Shown here piece after piece: positions 58,941 to 64,000 of a DNA stretch of 64,000 nucleotides; within the stretch, counting starts at the first letter, position 1; each line of letters starts with the position of its first letter. A program made the translations under genes and the position numbers. Below the pieces are notes generated by a model. That model searched no databases, was not told the DNA's origin, and saw only the letters and a list, made by a program, of their open reading frames with translations. Origin of the DNA: CAZTDU01 sp964617355. Lineage in GTDB: Bacteria; Pseudomonadota; Gammaproteobacteria; Burkholderiales; SG8-39. The DNA lies in assembly GCA_964617355.1 (NCBI GenBank), contig CAZTXP010000146.1:1-64000 (forward strand), given 5' to 3'.

Positions 58941-58967
58941 CGAAGAGGCGAGAAGCGAATGTCGTCG

Positions 58968-59084
58968 CTAGTCGCATTCCTCCAGCCCGGGTGCGCGCGC
59001 ATCGGCCCCGACTCGCGCGAACGCCTCCGGCAGCCGCGCGAGGCGGCCGTGGATCGATTGCAGGTTGTCGTTGCGTGGTTTCAT
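58968..59084 (-). CDS. Small protein, 38 residues, unknown
   Basis: MKPRNDNLQSIHGRLARLPE and on, ending GLEECD. The ATG at 59084 has a good ribosome site (TTAGGAGA, 8-10 bp away), and the gene is enclosed by two intrinsic terminators of nearly identical stem, which argues that it is a genuine tiny cistron. The peptide is helical and amphipathic in its middle and acidic at its end. I do not recognise it. It precedes the tRNA cluster on the same strand. Confidence 0.55.
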   Translation of the reverse strand: MKPRNDNLQSIHGRLARLPEAFARVGADARAPGLEECD

Positions 59085-59130
59085 GTCGGTTTCTCCTAAC
59101 GCCGCATCTCGCGCGGCGTTGACCCTGGAA

Positions 59131-59165
59131 ACAAAAAAGCCCGGAGCGCATGTGCGGTCCGGGCT
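59131..59165 (-). terminator. Rho-independent terminator of the 16-residue cistron
   Basis: On the minus strand AGCCCGGA (59165-59158) pairs with TCCGGGCT (59145-59138) around a 12-base loop, followed by TTTTTG and TTTCC. Placed 24 bp after the stop of the 16-residue frame. Probably terminates most transcripts from the promoter at 59265-59293, with any read-through reaching the next cistron and the tRNAs. Confidence 0.82.
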
Positions 59166-59188
59166 TTCGCTCGTCGGGCGCAGCGGCG

Positions 59189-59239
59189 CTAGGCGATCGT
59201 CTCCGATCGGTCGTCGTTGAATTTGAGTGGCGAGCGCAT
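59189..59239 (-). CDS. Possible 16-residue leader peptide
   Basis: ATG 59239 begins MRSPLKFNDDRSETIA and stops at TAG 59191-59189, 24 bp before a strong terminator. It starts about 20 bases after the expected transcription start of the promoter at 59265-59293. The ribosome site is weak. Promoter, tiny frame and terminator in this order look like an attenuator or a peptide minigene. Not homologous to amino-acid leader peptides that I know (no run of one amino acid). Confidence 0.45.
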   Translation of the reverse strand: MRSPLKFNDDRSETIA

Positions 59240-59264
59240 GGTGTTCGTGTTCACAAGGGCGCGC

Positions 59265-59293
59265 ATTCTGCGCACGCGAAATTTCGTCGTCAA
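59265..59293 (-). promoter_or_regulatory. Sigma-70 promoter of the peptide/tRNA cassette
   Basis: On the minus strand TTGACG (59293-59288), a 17-base spacer, and CAGAAT (59270-59265, 4 of 6 matches). Start expected near 59258. The -35 box sits exactly between two copies of the palindrome GAAATTTC. Confidence 0.6.
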
Positions 59294-59301
59294 GAAATTT
59301 C
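59278..59301. promoter_or_regulatory. Twin palindromes GAAATTTC flanking the -35 box
   Basis: GAAATTTC occurs at 59278-59285 and again at 59294-59301; each is a perfect palindrome and their centres are 16 bp apart. In such GC-rich DNA this is striking. One copy lies in the promoter spacer and one just upstream of the -35 box, so a bound protein dimer pair would repress the promoter. Confidence 0.6.
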
Positions 59302-59452
59302 TTCAGCCGCCATGCGCGCTGTTGCAAATTCGCGACGCGCGATGTCATTGCGAGTGTTGCTCGCCTGACCCACCACCCGCTCGAGCCGCACCCGGACGCT
59401 GGTGGCCGCGGCCCGGATCCTCGGGCTGGCGCATCCCCACGACCCGGCAGGC

Positions 59453-59623
59453 GCGATCGCCGTGCCGCTGCGCATCCGCACGCCGATGGGCACGCTGTCG
59501 TTCATCAGCACCATCACCGTGTTCGGCACGCCGGTGGACGTGACGCTGTCGGAGCTCGCGCTGGAGCAGTTCTTCCCGGCGGATGCGGAGACAGCGAGGG
59601 TGGTGGGGGCGATGGCGGGGTGA
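59453..59623 (+). pseudogene. Truncated duplicate of the XRE regulator 3' end
   Basis: Bases 59453-59620 repeat 54328-54495 with four differences and keep the reading frame of the MmyB-like C-terminal domain (PLRIRTPMGTLSFISTITVF to VVGAMAG), ending in TGA. The HTH and most of the ligand domain are missing, and no start or ribosome site precedes it; the 50 bp to the left are only loosely alike. It is a dead fragment left by a duplication whose other end may have brought in the intervening cassette. Confidence 0.85.
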
Positions 59624-59633
59624 AGGCCTTCGG

Positions 59634-59915
59634 TCAGTCGCGCCGGCGCCTGCGTACCGCCTGTTCGTACACGTCCTGCCGATGTCCCACGGCATGGACC
59701 TGCAGCGCGTTCGCGACGGCGCGGTAGACGATCCGGTAGCGCCGGACGCGGTATTTCGACAGCCCTGTCAGTTCGCCGCGCAGCGGCTGTCCGAGGCGCG
59801 GATCCAGGCAGAGCGCCCGGATCGCCTCGCGCACCTGGCGCTTGATCTCGGGCGGCAGCGCGCGAATCGCTTCCGCCACGTGGGGCGGCAGCACCGGCCG
59901 GAGCATGCCGGCCAC
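59634..59915 (-). CDS. RelE/ParE-type toxin
   Basis: A 93-residue protein of the RelE superfamily: LPPEIKRQVREAIRALCLDP, LRGELTGLSKYRVRRYRIVYRA and a C-terminal HAVGHRQDVYEQAV with basic tail. These proteins cleave mRNA on the ribosome or poison gyrase. It is 3 bp downstream of a Phd/YefM-type antitoxin gene, the normal order for this type II pair. The catalytic basic residues are present and the gene looks intact. Confidence 0.88.
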   Translation of the reverse strand: MAGMLRPVLPPHVAEAIRALPPEIKRQVREAIRALCLDPRLGQPLRGELTGLSKYRVRRYRIVYRAVANALQVHAVGHRQDVYEQAVRRRRRD

Positions 59916-59918
59916 CGG

Positions 59919-60215
59919 TTACTTGCGGCGCTTTGCCGCGGGTGCTGCGAGCGGCTCGCCGAAGACCTCTTCGAAGGCGACGCCCTTGCGACGGCGCGAG
60001 AAGAAGCGGCGGCTCTCGCGCACCTGCTTCATCATGGCCGGGTCGCTGAGGACGTCCACGGTTTCCTCCAGCTGGGCGAGTTCGTCGATGCCGACGATCA
60101 CGGCTGCGGGCTTGCCCTTGCGGGTGACGACGATGCGTTCGGCGCGCGACTCGACCCCGCCCACCAGTTCGGTCAGGCGGGTCTTGACGTCCGAGATCGG
60201 CAGCGTGCGGTCCAT
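59919..60215 (-). CDS. Phd/YefM-type antitoxin
   Basis: A 98-residue antitoxin. The DNA-binding N-terminus is PISDVKTRLTELVGGVES...IVVTRKGKPAAVIVGIDELAQLEE, a textbook Phd/YefM fold. The C-terminal half, longer and more basic than usual (RRFFSRRRKG...PAAKRRK), should bind the adjacent RelE-like toxin. It probably represses its own operon. Confidence 0.88.
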   Translation of the reverse strand: MDRTLPISDVKTRLTELVGGVESRAERIVVTRKGKPAAVIVGIDELAQLEETVDVLSDPAMMKQVRESRRFFSRRRKGVAFEEVFGEPLAAPAAKRRK

Positions 60216-60320
60216 GTGCGAGTCGACCAGAAAAATGGTCGACTGATGCTAGGCGGTGCCGGGGAGGGTGTCAATCGGGCGCTTCCACGGCGGCCGCCAT
60301 GGTGCGGACCGGTGCGAGCG

Positions 60321-61427
60321 CTACGGCTTCAACCGCATCTGGATCAGCGCCGACGCGGCTTCGTCGAGCGCGCGCTCGGCGCGCTCGCCGCCTTGGTTGC
60401 TCACCACCAGCACCGCGAAGCCGCGGCGCGGCGCGAGCCACGCCACCGAGAAATTCATCGTGTTGCTGCCGTTGTGGTGGATCGCGGTGCCGCCGGCCCA
60501 GTCGCGCTGCGCGTTCGCCCAGCCGTAGGCGTAGTCGCTGCCGGGCTGCGCGGTGTGCAGGCGCTTGTACGTCTCGGGCGCGAGGCCCGCCTTCTCGCCG
60601 CGCGCGCCGCGCAGGTGGTCGGCGATGAACTCGGCCCAGCTCTCGAGCGTGCAGTGCACGGTGCCGGCGGGGCCGAGCGCGGGCACGTTGTCCACCGTGG
60701 GGCCGTTGCGATCCGCGGGGCGGCCGTCGACGTGGTGGCTCCACGGCTGGTCGATGCGCCCGGGCGTGCCCACGCCGCCGAAGCCGCAGTCGTTCATGCC
60801 GAGCGGGATGAAGAGCTGCAGGTTGAGCAGTTCCTCCCACGAGTTGCGCCCGGTGCGCTCGAGCATCGCGCCCGCCATCGCGAAGCCGAGGTTCGAGTAC
60901 TGGGTGCCCGCGCCCGGCGCGAACGCGAGCGGCGCCGAGCCGCCGAAGGCCACCGCGCGCAGCCGCTGCTCGATCAGGCTGCCGCCGGCGCCGTGGATGC
61001 GGCCCCAGTCCGGGTTCGCCGGCACGCCCGAGCGGTTGGTGAGCAGCTGCGCGAGCGTGATGCCGCGCGCCGCGGGCTGCATCGCGCCGGCGAGCTCGGG
61101 GAAGGTCTCGCCGAGCGTGCTCTCCATGCGCAGCCGCCCGCGCTCGACGAAGCGCGCCGCGAGCGTCGCGGTCATCGCCTTGGTGTTCGAGCCGAGGTGC
61201 CAGCGATCCTTCGGCGTCGCGGGCGTGGTGTCGCCGCGCTTGCGCACGCCCGTGGCGCCCGCGACCACGAGGCCGCGCGTGTCCACGATCGCGCCGGCGA
61301 GCGCCGGCAGGTCGTGCTTCAGGCGGATGGGCGCGAGGGTGCGCGAGACTTCGGCGGCGTCGGGGGCGGCGAGGGTGGAGCCGGCGACGAGCCCGAGGAG
61401 CGCGACACCCAGGGCGCGCAGCGTCAC
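60321..61427 (-). CDS. Serine beta-lactamase-like hydrolase (class C fold)
   Basis: A 368-residue exported protein with a signal peptide (GVALLGLVAGSTLA). The S-x-x-K motif is GSNTKAMT, the Y-x-N motif YSNLGFAMAGAML, and the third motif HHNGSNTMNF. It belongs to the broad family of penicillin-binding-protein-like esterases and peptidases. Whether it hydrolyses beta-lactams cannot be told. The gene ends 105 bp from the antitoxin start and begins 7 bp after the HigA stop. Confidence 0.85.
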   Translation of the reverse strand: MTLRALGVALLGLVAGSTLAAPDAAEVSRTLAPIRLKHDLPALAGAIVDTRGLVVAGATGVRKRGDTTPATPKDRWHLGSNTKAMTATLAARFVERGRLRMESTLGETFPELAGAMQPAARGITLAQLLTNRSGVPANPDWGRIHGAGGSLIEQRLRAVAFGGSAPLAFAPGAGTQYSNLGFAMAGAMLERTGRNSWEELLNLQLFIPLGMNDCGFGGVGTPGRIDQPWSHHVDGRPADRNGPTVDNVPALGPAGTVHCTLESWAEFIADHLRGARGEKAGLAPETYKRLHTAQPGSDYAYGWANAQRDWAGGTAIHHNGSNTMNFSVAWLAPRRGFAVLVVSNQGGERAERALDEAASALIQMRLKP

Positions 61428-61434
61428 CGGGGCC

Positions 61435-61809
61435 TCAGGCCGCGCGCCGCAGCGCGTAGTCCTGCACCAGTACGTCGGCCGGGATGCCCAGGCCGGCCGA
61501 GAGCTTGCGAATCATCTCGAGCGTCAGCGGGCGCACGCGGTTGAGCACCTCGGCCACCCGGGCGCGCGAGCCGATGTAGGGCTCGAGGTCCTTGCGCGCG
61601 AGGCCGCGCGCCTCCATCACGTGCAGCAGGAATTCGATCGGGTCCGGGTCGGCGATGGGCAGGTGCTCGCGCTCGTAGGCCTCGACGAGCAGGGCGAGCA
61701 CCGCGAGGCGGTCGGCAGCGGCCGTGCCCTCGGGCGCGTTCCAGAGGGCTTCGATCGCCTTCAGCGCGGCCTGGTGCTCGCGCTTGTTCTGGATGGGCTT
61801 CAGCTTCAT
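61435..61809 (-). CDS. higA: HigA-type antitoxin
   Basis: A 124-residue antitoxin: an N-terminal helical region (KREHQAALKAIEALWN), LAVLALLVEAYEREHLPI, then a C-terminal XRE HTH (LHVMEARGLARKDLEPYIGS, VAEVLNRVRPLTLEMIRKLS). It matches the HigA family that pairs with HigB mRNA-cleaving toxins and contains EAYEREHLPIADPDP, typical of this group. The upstream higB is truncated, so the antitoxin may be orphaned. Confidence 0.88.
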   Translation of the reverse strand: MKLKPIQNKREHQAALKAIEALWNAPEGTAAADRLAVLALLVEAYEREHLPIADPDPIEFLLHVMEARGLARKDLEPYIGSRARVAEVLNRVRPLTLEMIRKLSAGLGIPADVLVQDYALRRAA

Positions 61810-61819
61810 GCCATGGTCC

Positions 61820-62032
61820 TCAGATCGTCGATGCGTCGATTCGGTCGCAGTCGCGGTGCGTGCCGATGAAGCGGATGAACACGATGCGGCGGCTGTACCG
61901 TATGGCCACGATCAACCGGTAGTCGTTGCCCTTGACGTTGAACACGACCCGGTCGTTCGCGACGAAGCTCGCGCTGCGGTAGTCCGCCTTCACGTCCTGC
62001 GGCCGGCGCCAGTCGGCCCGGGAATCGACGAG
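61820..62032 (-). pseudogene. higB: N-terminally truncated HigB toxin remnant
   Basis: On the minus strand the frame DWRRPQDVKADYRSASFVAN, ...VVFNVKGNDYRLIVAIRYSR, ...IRFIGTHRDCDRIDAS, ending 10 bp before higA, is the C-terminal two thirds of a HigB toxin. The first 30-35 residues are missing; immediately upstream in the same frame lies the TAG stop of the small gene of the nucleotidyltransferase pair. No proper start is left (only internal GTGs). The catalytic region is kept but the protein is unlikely to be made. Confidence 0.8.
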
Positions 62033-62236
62033 CTAGGGAGTCTTCGGGATCGATACAGCGCTTCCGGTCGCGGCCGCGCGCCCGGTCGCCGCGGCGATGC
62101 GGTCGGACAATTCGCCTAACGCTTCCATCGCCTCCAGCCGCTCGCGCACCGTGAGCGCCAGCGCAGCGCGAAGCTGCGCGCGTCGGGCGCCTTCCCAGGT
62201 GACGCTGGACCAGTCCGGCTGCGGGGTGTCGCTCAT
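62033..62236 (-). CDS. Small partner protein of a nucleotidyltransferase pair (second copy of the arrangement)
   Basis: A 67-residue protein beginning MSDTPQPDWSSVTWEGARRA and containing LRAALALTVRERLEAMEALG, a helical, charged pattern. Its ATG overlaps the nucleotidyltransferase stop by four bases, as in the pair at 48.3-49.0 kb. The sequences of the two small proteins are not obviously alike, but the position and size are. Its TAG stop is followed in the same frame by the HigB remnant. Probably a cognate antitoxin or adaptor. Confidence 0.65.
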   Translation of the reverse strand: MSDTPQPDWSSVTWEGARRAQLRAALALTVRERLEAMEALGELSDRIAAATGRAAATGSAVSIPKTP

Positions 62237-62742
62237 CGCTTCTGGTTCTCTTCCATGATCAGGCGGAGGTGCTCGATATCATCCCGGTCCCGCGGCCGCC
62301 CGGCAAGTTCCTTCATCGCGATGAGCGTGGGGATGCTGACAAAGCGCACCGTGACGCCCGAGACCAGCTCGGCCTGCAGCGCCGCGGCATGTTCGGCCGC
62401 GAAGTCGAAGGGCTCCGTCACGAAGATGTCCACGGTCGCGGCCGGATGGCGGGCGCTGTGGAAGTTCAGCACGGTCATGCCCTTGTCTCGAATCCACGTC
62501 GCTCGCTGGGTCGCATCGGCGAACTGTTCCGCGGTCACTGGAACCAGCGGCCGGTAGCCGAGCCGCGCCAGTGCCTCGAACGCGGGCAGGATGTTCGCGC
62601 GGTCCAGTTGCACCACGAGGTCCACGTCCTGCGTCAGGCGCACGTAGCCGTGCGCATTGACGGCGAGGCCCCCTGCGACCAGGTAGCGCACGCCTGCAGC
62701 ATTGAGTTCGGCGGCGATGGCCTCGAACGTGGAGAGCTTCAT
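62233..62742 (-). CDS. Nucleotidyltransferase (AbiEii/MNT-like fold), second pair
   Basis: A 169-residue protein: RYLVAGGLAVNAHGYVRLTQ and DVDLVVQLDRANILPA give the GG and D-x-D catalytic signature; ATVDIFVTEPFDF supplies a further acidic residue, and IPTLIAMKELAGRPRDRDDIEHL closes the fold. I use ATG 62742; a GTG at 62760 is in frame. It is similar in design to the protein at 48555-49049. Possible role as toxin or RNA/protein nucleotidyltransferase in a defence or toxin-antitoxin pair. Confidence 0.78.
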   Translation of the reverse strand: MKLSTFEAIAAELNAAGVRYLVAGGLAVNAHGYVRLTQDVDLVVQLDRANILPAFEALARLGYRPLVPVTAEQFADATQRATWIRDKGMTVLNFHSARHPAATVDIFVTEPFDFAAEHAAALQAELVSGVTVRFVSIPTLIAMKELAGRPRDRDDIEHLRLIMEENQKR

Positions 62743-62798
62743 CGGGCGAGCATATCGCACGTGCGGGCATTCCTGCCCGCGCGCCTACAATCCCCCGC

Positions 62799-62921
62799 AT
62801 GCGCACCCCCGACCCCCGCTTCGAGAACCTGCCTGGTTTCCCCTGGTCACCGAAGTACTGGGAGTGGAAGGGCCTGCGCGGGCACTGCCTCGACGAAGGC
62901 GCGGGAGAGGCGTTCGCCTGA
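62799..62921 (+). pseudogene. Haloalkane dehalogenase N-terminal remnant
   Basis: A 40-residue frame beginning MRTPDPRFENLPGFPWSPKY and ending with GLRGHCLDEG before a stop. This matches the N-terminus of DhlA/DhmA-type haloalkane dehalogenases (R-T-P-D-x-R-F...Y-x-x-GLRxHYLDEG), with a few residues lost in the middle. Everything after the first 35 residues, including the active site, is gone. A dead fragment. Confidence 0.6.
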
Positions 62922-62940
62922 CGGAAGCGGAGAAACGGTG

Positions 62941-63234
62941 ATGACCAAGGCATTCGCCAGCATCAAGCGGGGGCTCCAGCAGGCGATCCGCCACCGCAAG
63001 GGCAAGCGGGTGGCGGGCCTGCGCCTGAACGTCGCACCGGAAGTCGACGTCAAGTCGATCCGCGAGCGCACCGGGCTGACCCAGGTGCAGTTCGCCGCCA
63101 CCTTCGCGATCAGCCTCGGTGCGCTGCGCCATTGGGAGCGGGGCGACCGCAAGCCGCGCGGCACGGCGCTGGTCCTGCTGAATGTCATCGCGAAGGAGCC
63201 GCAGGCGGTGCTGCGCGCCGTCGTGCGGGCCTGA
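62941..63234 (+). CDS. XRE-family antitoxin-like regulator, orphan
   Basis: A 97-residue protein with a C-terminal HTH: VDVKSIRERTGLTQVQFAAT, FAISLGALRHWERGDRKPRG, LVLLNVIAKEPQAVLRAV. This is the NadS/HigA2-type antitoxin layout that normally follows a RelE-like toxin gene, but upstream there is only a dehalogenase fragment. It may act as a stand-alone repressor or an immunity remnant. ATG 62941 is directly preceded by an in-frame GTG. Confidence 0.75.
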   Translation: MTKAFASIKRGLQQAIRHRKGKRVAGLRLNVAPEVDVKSIRERTGLTQVQFAATFAISLGALRHWERGDRKPRGTALVLLNVIAKEPQAVLRAVVRA

Positions 63235-63350
63235 GGCTGGTTAAAGGGCGGGAAGGGAAGCTATCCGACTCTGACCCGGAATTTCCGGAATTTCAGTTAG
63301 GTGTGGGTGGTCGCGATGCCTTCGACAACTGTAGTGTAGTCGAGCGCGGA

Positions 63351-64000
63351 TTACTTCTTTTCGAACAGTTCGTGGAGTTGCCCGAAATATGACTGGTCTG
63401 CTTCCGCGAGTTCACGCACCGCTCGTCGGGCAGATGAAAGTGATCTCTCGAGCGGTTCCAGCTTTCGCCAGGCAGACGACACCTGAAAGCCGGCGATGGT
63501 ACCGATATCCGTTGGCGTCACCAACTTGGCGATCTCGTTCAATCTCGGCGCGGCAAGCGACACGCAGGAACGCGCGATGTGGGTCGGGCCGAAGACCTGC
63601 AGCGACTTCGCGAGGATGTCAGACTGGCTCGCGGCGAACCGGACGCGCATCGCCTCGGCCGGCAGCACGGACGGAGACGATTCGAGTTCCCGCTTCCGGC
63701 TAGCCTCTTCCAACCGGCGCTCAATCGACACCTTGACTCCACCTAGGGCGGGATCCAACGAAATGCGCACGCACTCCAGCGCGCTCGTACTCATGACCTC
63801 TCTCAAGGCGTGCCGAAACGCGAGAAAACGCGTTCCGCTCGGTGATTCAAGAAATGTGACCAGCAATTCCAGTTCGACCGGCGTGAGTTCCTTGGCGAGC
63901 GACGTGGCATAGAACGTCGTCGCGTCCACGCCGTGGCTGATGCGTACGGGCTGCACGCGCTGAAGATGGGTGCGTGTCAAATCGATGGCGGCGCTGGCGT
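63351..64000 (-). CDS. Hypothetical protein, 5' end outside window (DUF2059-like segment)
   Basis: The frame is open to the right edge, so the start is probably outside; about 216 residues are visible. A segment ELTPVELELLVTFLESPSGTRFLAFRHAL resembles the DUF2059 pattern of exported helical proteins. The rest is helical with many Arg/Glu/Ser and has no catalytic motif that I recognise. The base composition is slightly less GC-rich than the rest of the window, which may indicate foreign origin. Confidence 0.55.
   Translation of the reverse strand, partial: ASAAIDLTRTHLQRVQPVRISHGVDATTFYATSLAKELTPVELELLVTFLESPSGTRFLAFRHALREVMSTSALECVRISLDPALGGVKVSIERRLEEASRKRELESSPSVLPAEAMRVRFAASQSDILAKSLQVFGPTHIARSCVSLAAPRLNEIAKLVTPTDIGTIAGFQVSSAWRKLEPLERSLSSARRAVRELAEADQSYFGQLHELFEKK

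Noticed and set aside
1..64000. CRISPR arrays, rRNA genes, insertion sequences, integrases
   Set aside because: No regularly spaced repeats, no rRNA-like sequence, and no transposase or integrase motifs were seen.

Overview
The window is about 64 kb of very GC-rich DNA with tightly packed genes, many 1-8 bp start/stop overlaps and long spurious open frames opposite real genes. The gene content points to a betaproteobacterium, most likely in or near the Burkholderiales: two Bug-type (tripartite tricarboxylate) binding proteins, a Liv-type ABC transporter, a TAXI binding protein, and a soluble NAD-linked [NiFe] hydrogenase laid out as in Ralstonia/Cupriavidus (hoxFUYHW-hypABFCDE). This is inference from gene families; no rRNA or other marker gene is present.

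Layout. 1-7.3 kb: the end of an MFS transporter, then a signalling block made of a degenerate histidine kinase, a CheY-like regulator, a periplasmic amino-acid-type binding protein translationally coupled to a LOV/PAS histidine kinase, and a divergent regulator with an N-terminal DNA-binding domain and a C-terminal receiver. 7.4-12.7 kb: ArsC/YffB-like protein, TAXI binding protein, an ArfB-like release factor with an altered GGQ motif, and a Slam-like outer-membrane barrel gene (interrupted by a stop) next to a FecR/TbpB-barrel protein. 12.7-18 kb: SDR dehydrogenase and livFGMHJ. 18-32 kb: mixed metabolic and envelope genes. 32.1-41.7 kb: the hydrogenase operon and its maturation genes, with a well-placed FNR-type site upstream of hoxF. 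41.9-49.1 kb: a D-2-hydroxyacid dehydrogenase, a secreted TPR-CHAT protein, a GGDEF-hemerythrin protein, a SelD that is itself a selenoprotein (in-frame UGA), and a nucleotidyltransferase/small-protein pair. 49.1-54.5 kb: GntR regulator, Bug protein, sulfatase, M48 protease, XRE regulator.

54.5-64 kb is the accessory part. It holds a zinc-peptidase-like protein, an AAA ATPase, a slipin (SPFH protein), a cluster of five tRNA or tRNA-like genes several of which are abnormal, and two tiny cistrons, each followed by a strong terminator with nearly the same stem, behind a promoter whose -35 box is bracketed by two identical palindromes. Further right are toxin-antitoxin genes (Phd/RelE intact; HigA with a truncated HigB; an orphan XRE antitoxin), a second nucleotidyltransferase/small-protein pair, a 168-bp duplicate of the end of the XRE regulator gene, and a haloalkane dehalogenase remnant.

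Best candidates for something undescribed are the slipin/AAA/tRNA/peptide cassette at 55.7-59.3 kb, the recurring nucleotidyltransferase plus small-protein module, the compact hydrogenase maturation set (HypA without its zinc domain, HypF with only its C-terminal domain), and the Slam-like barrel paired with a FecR/TbpB-barrel cargo. All functional statements are read from sequence by eye; no database search was run.
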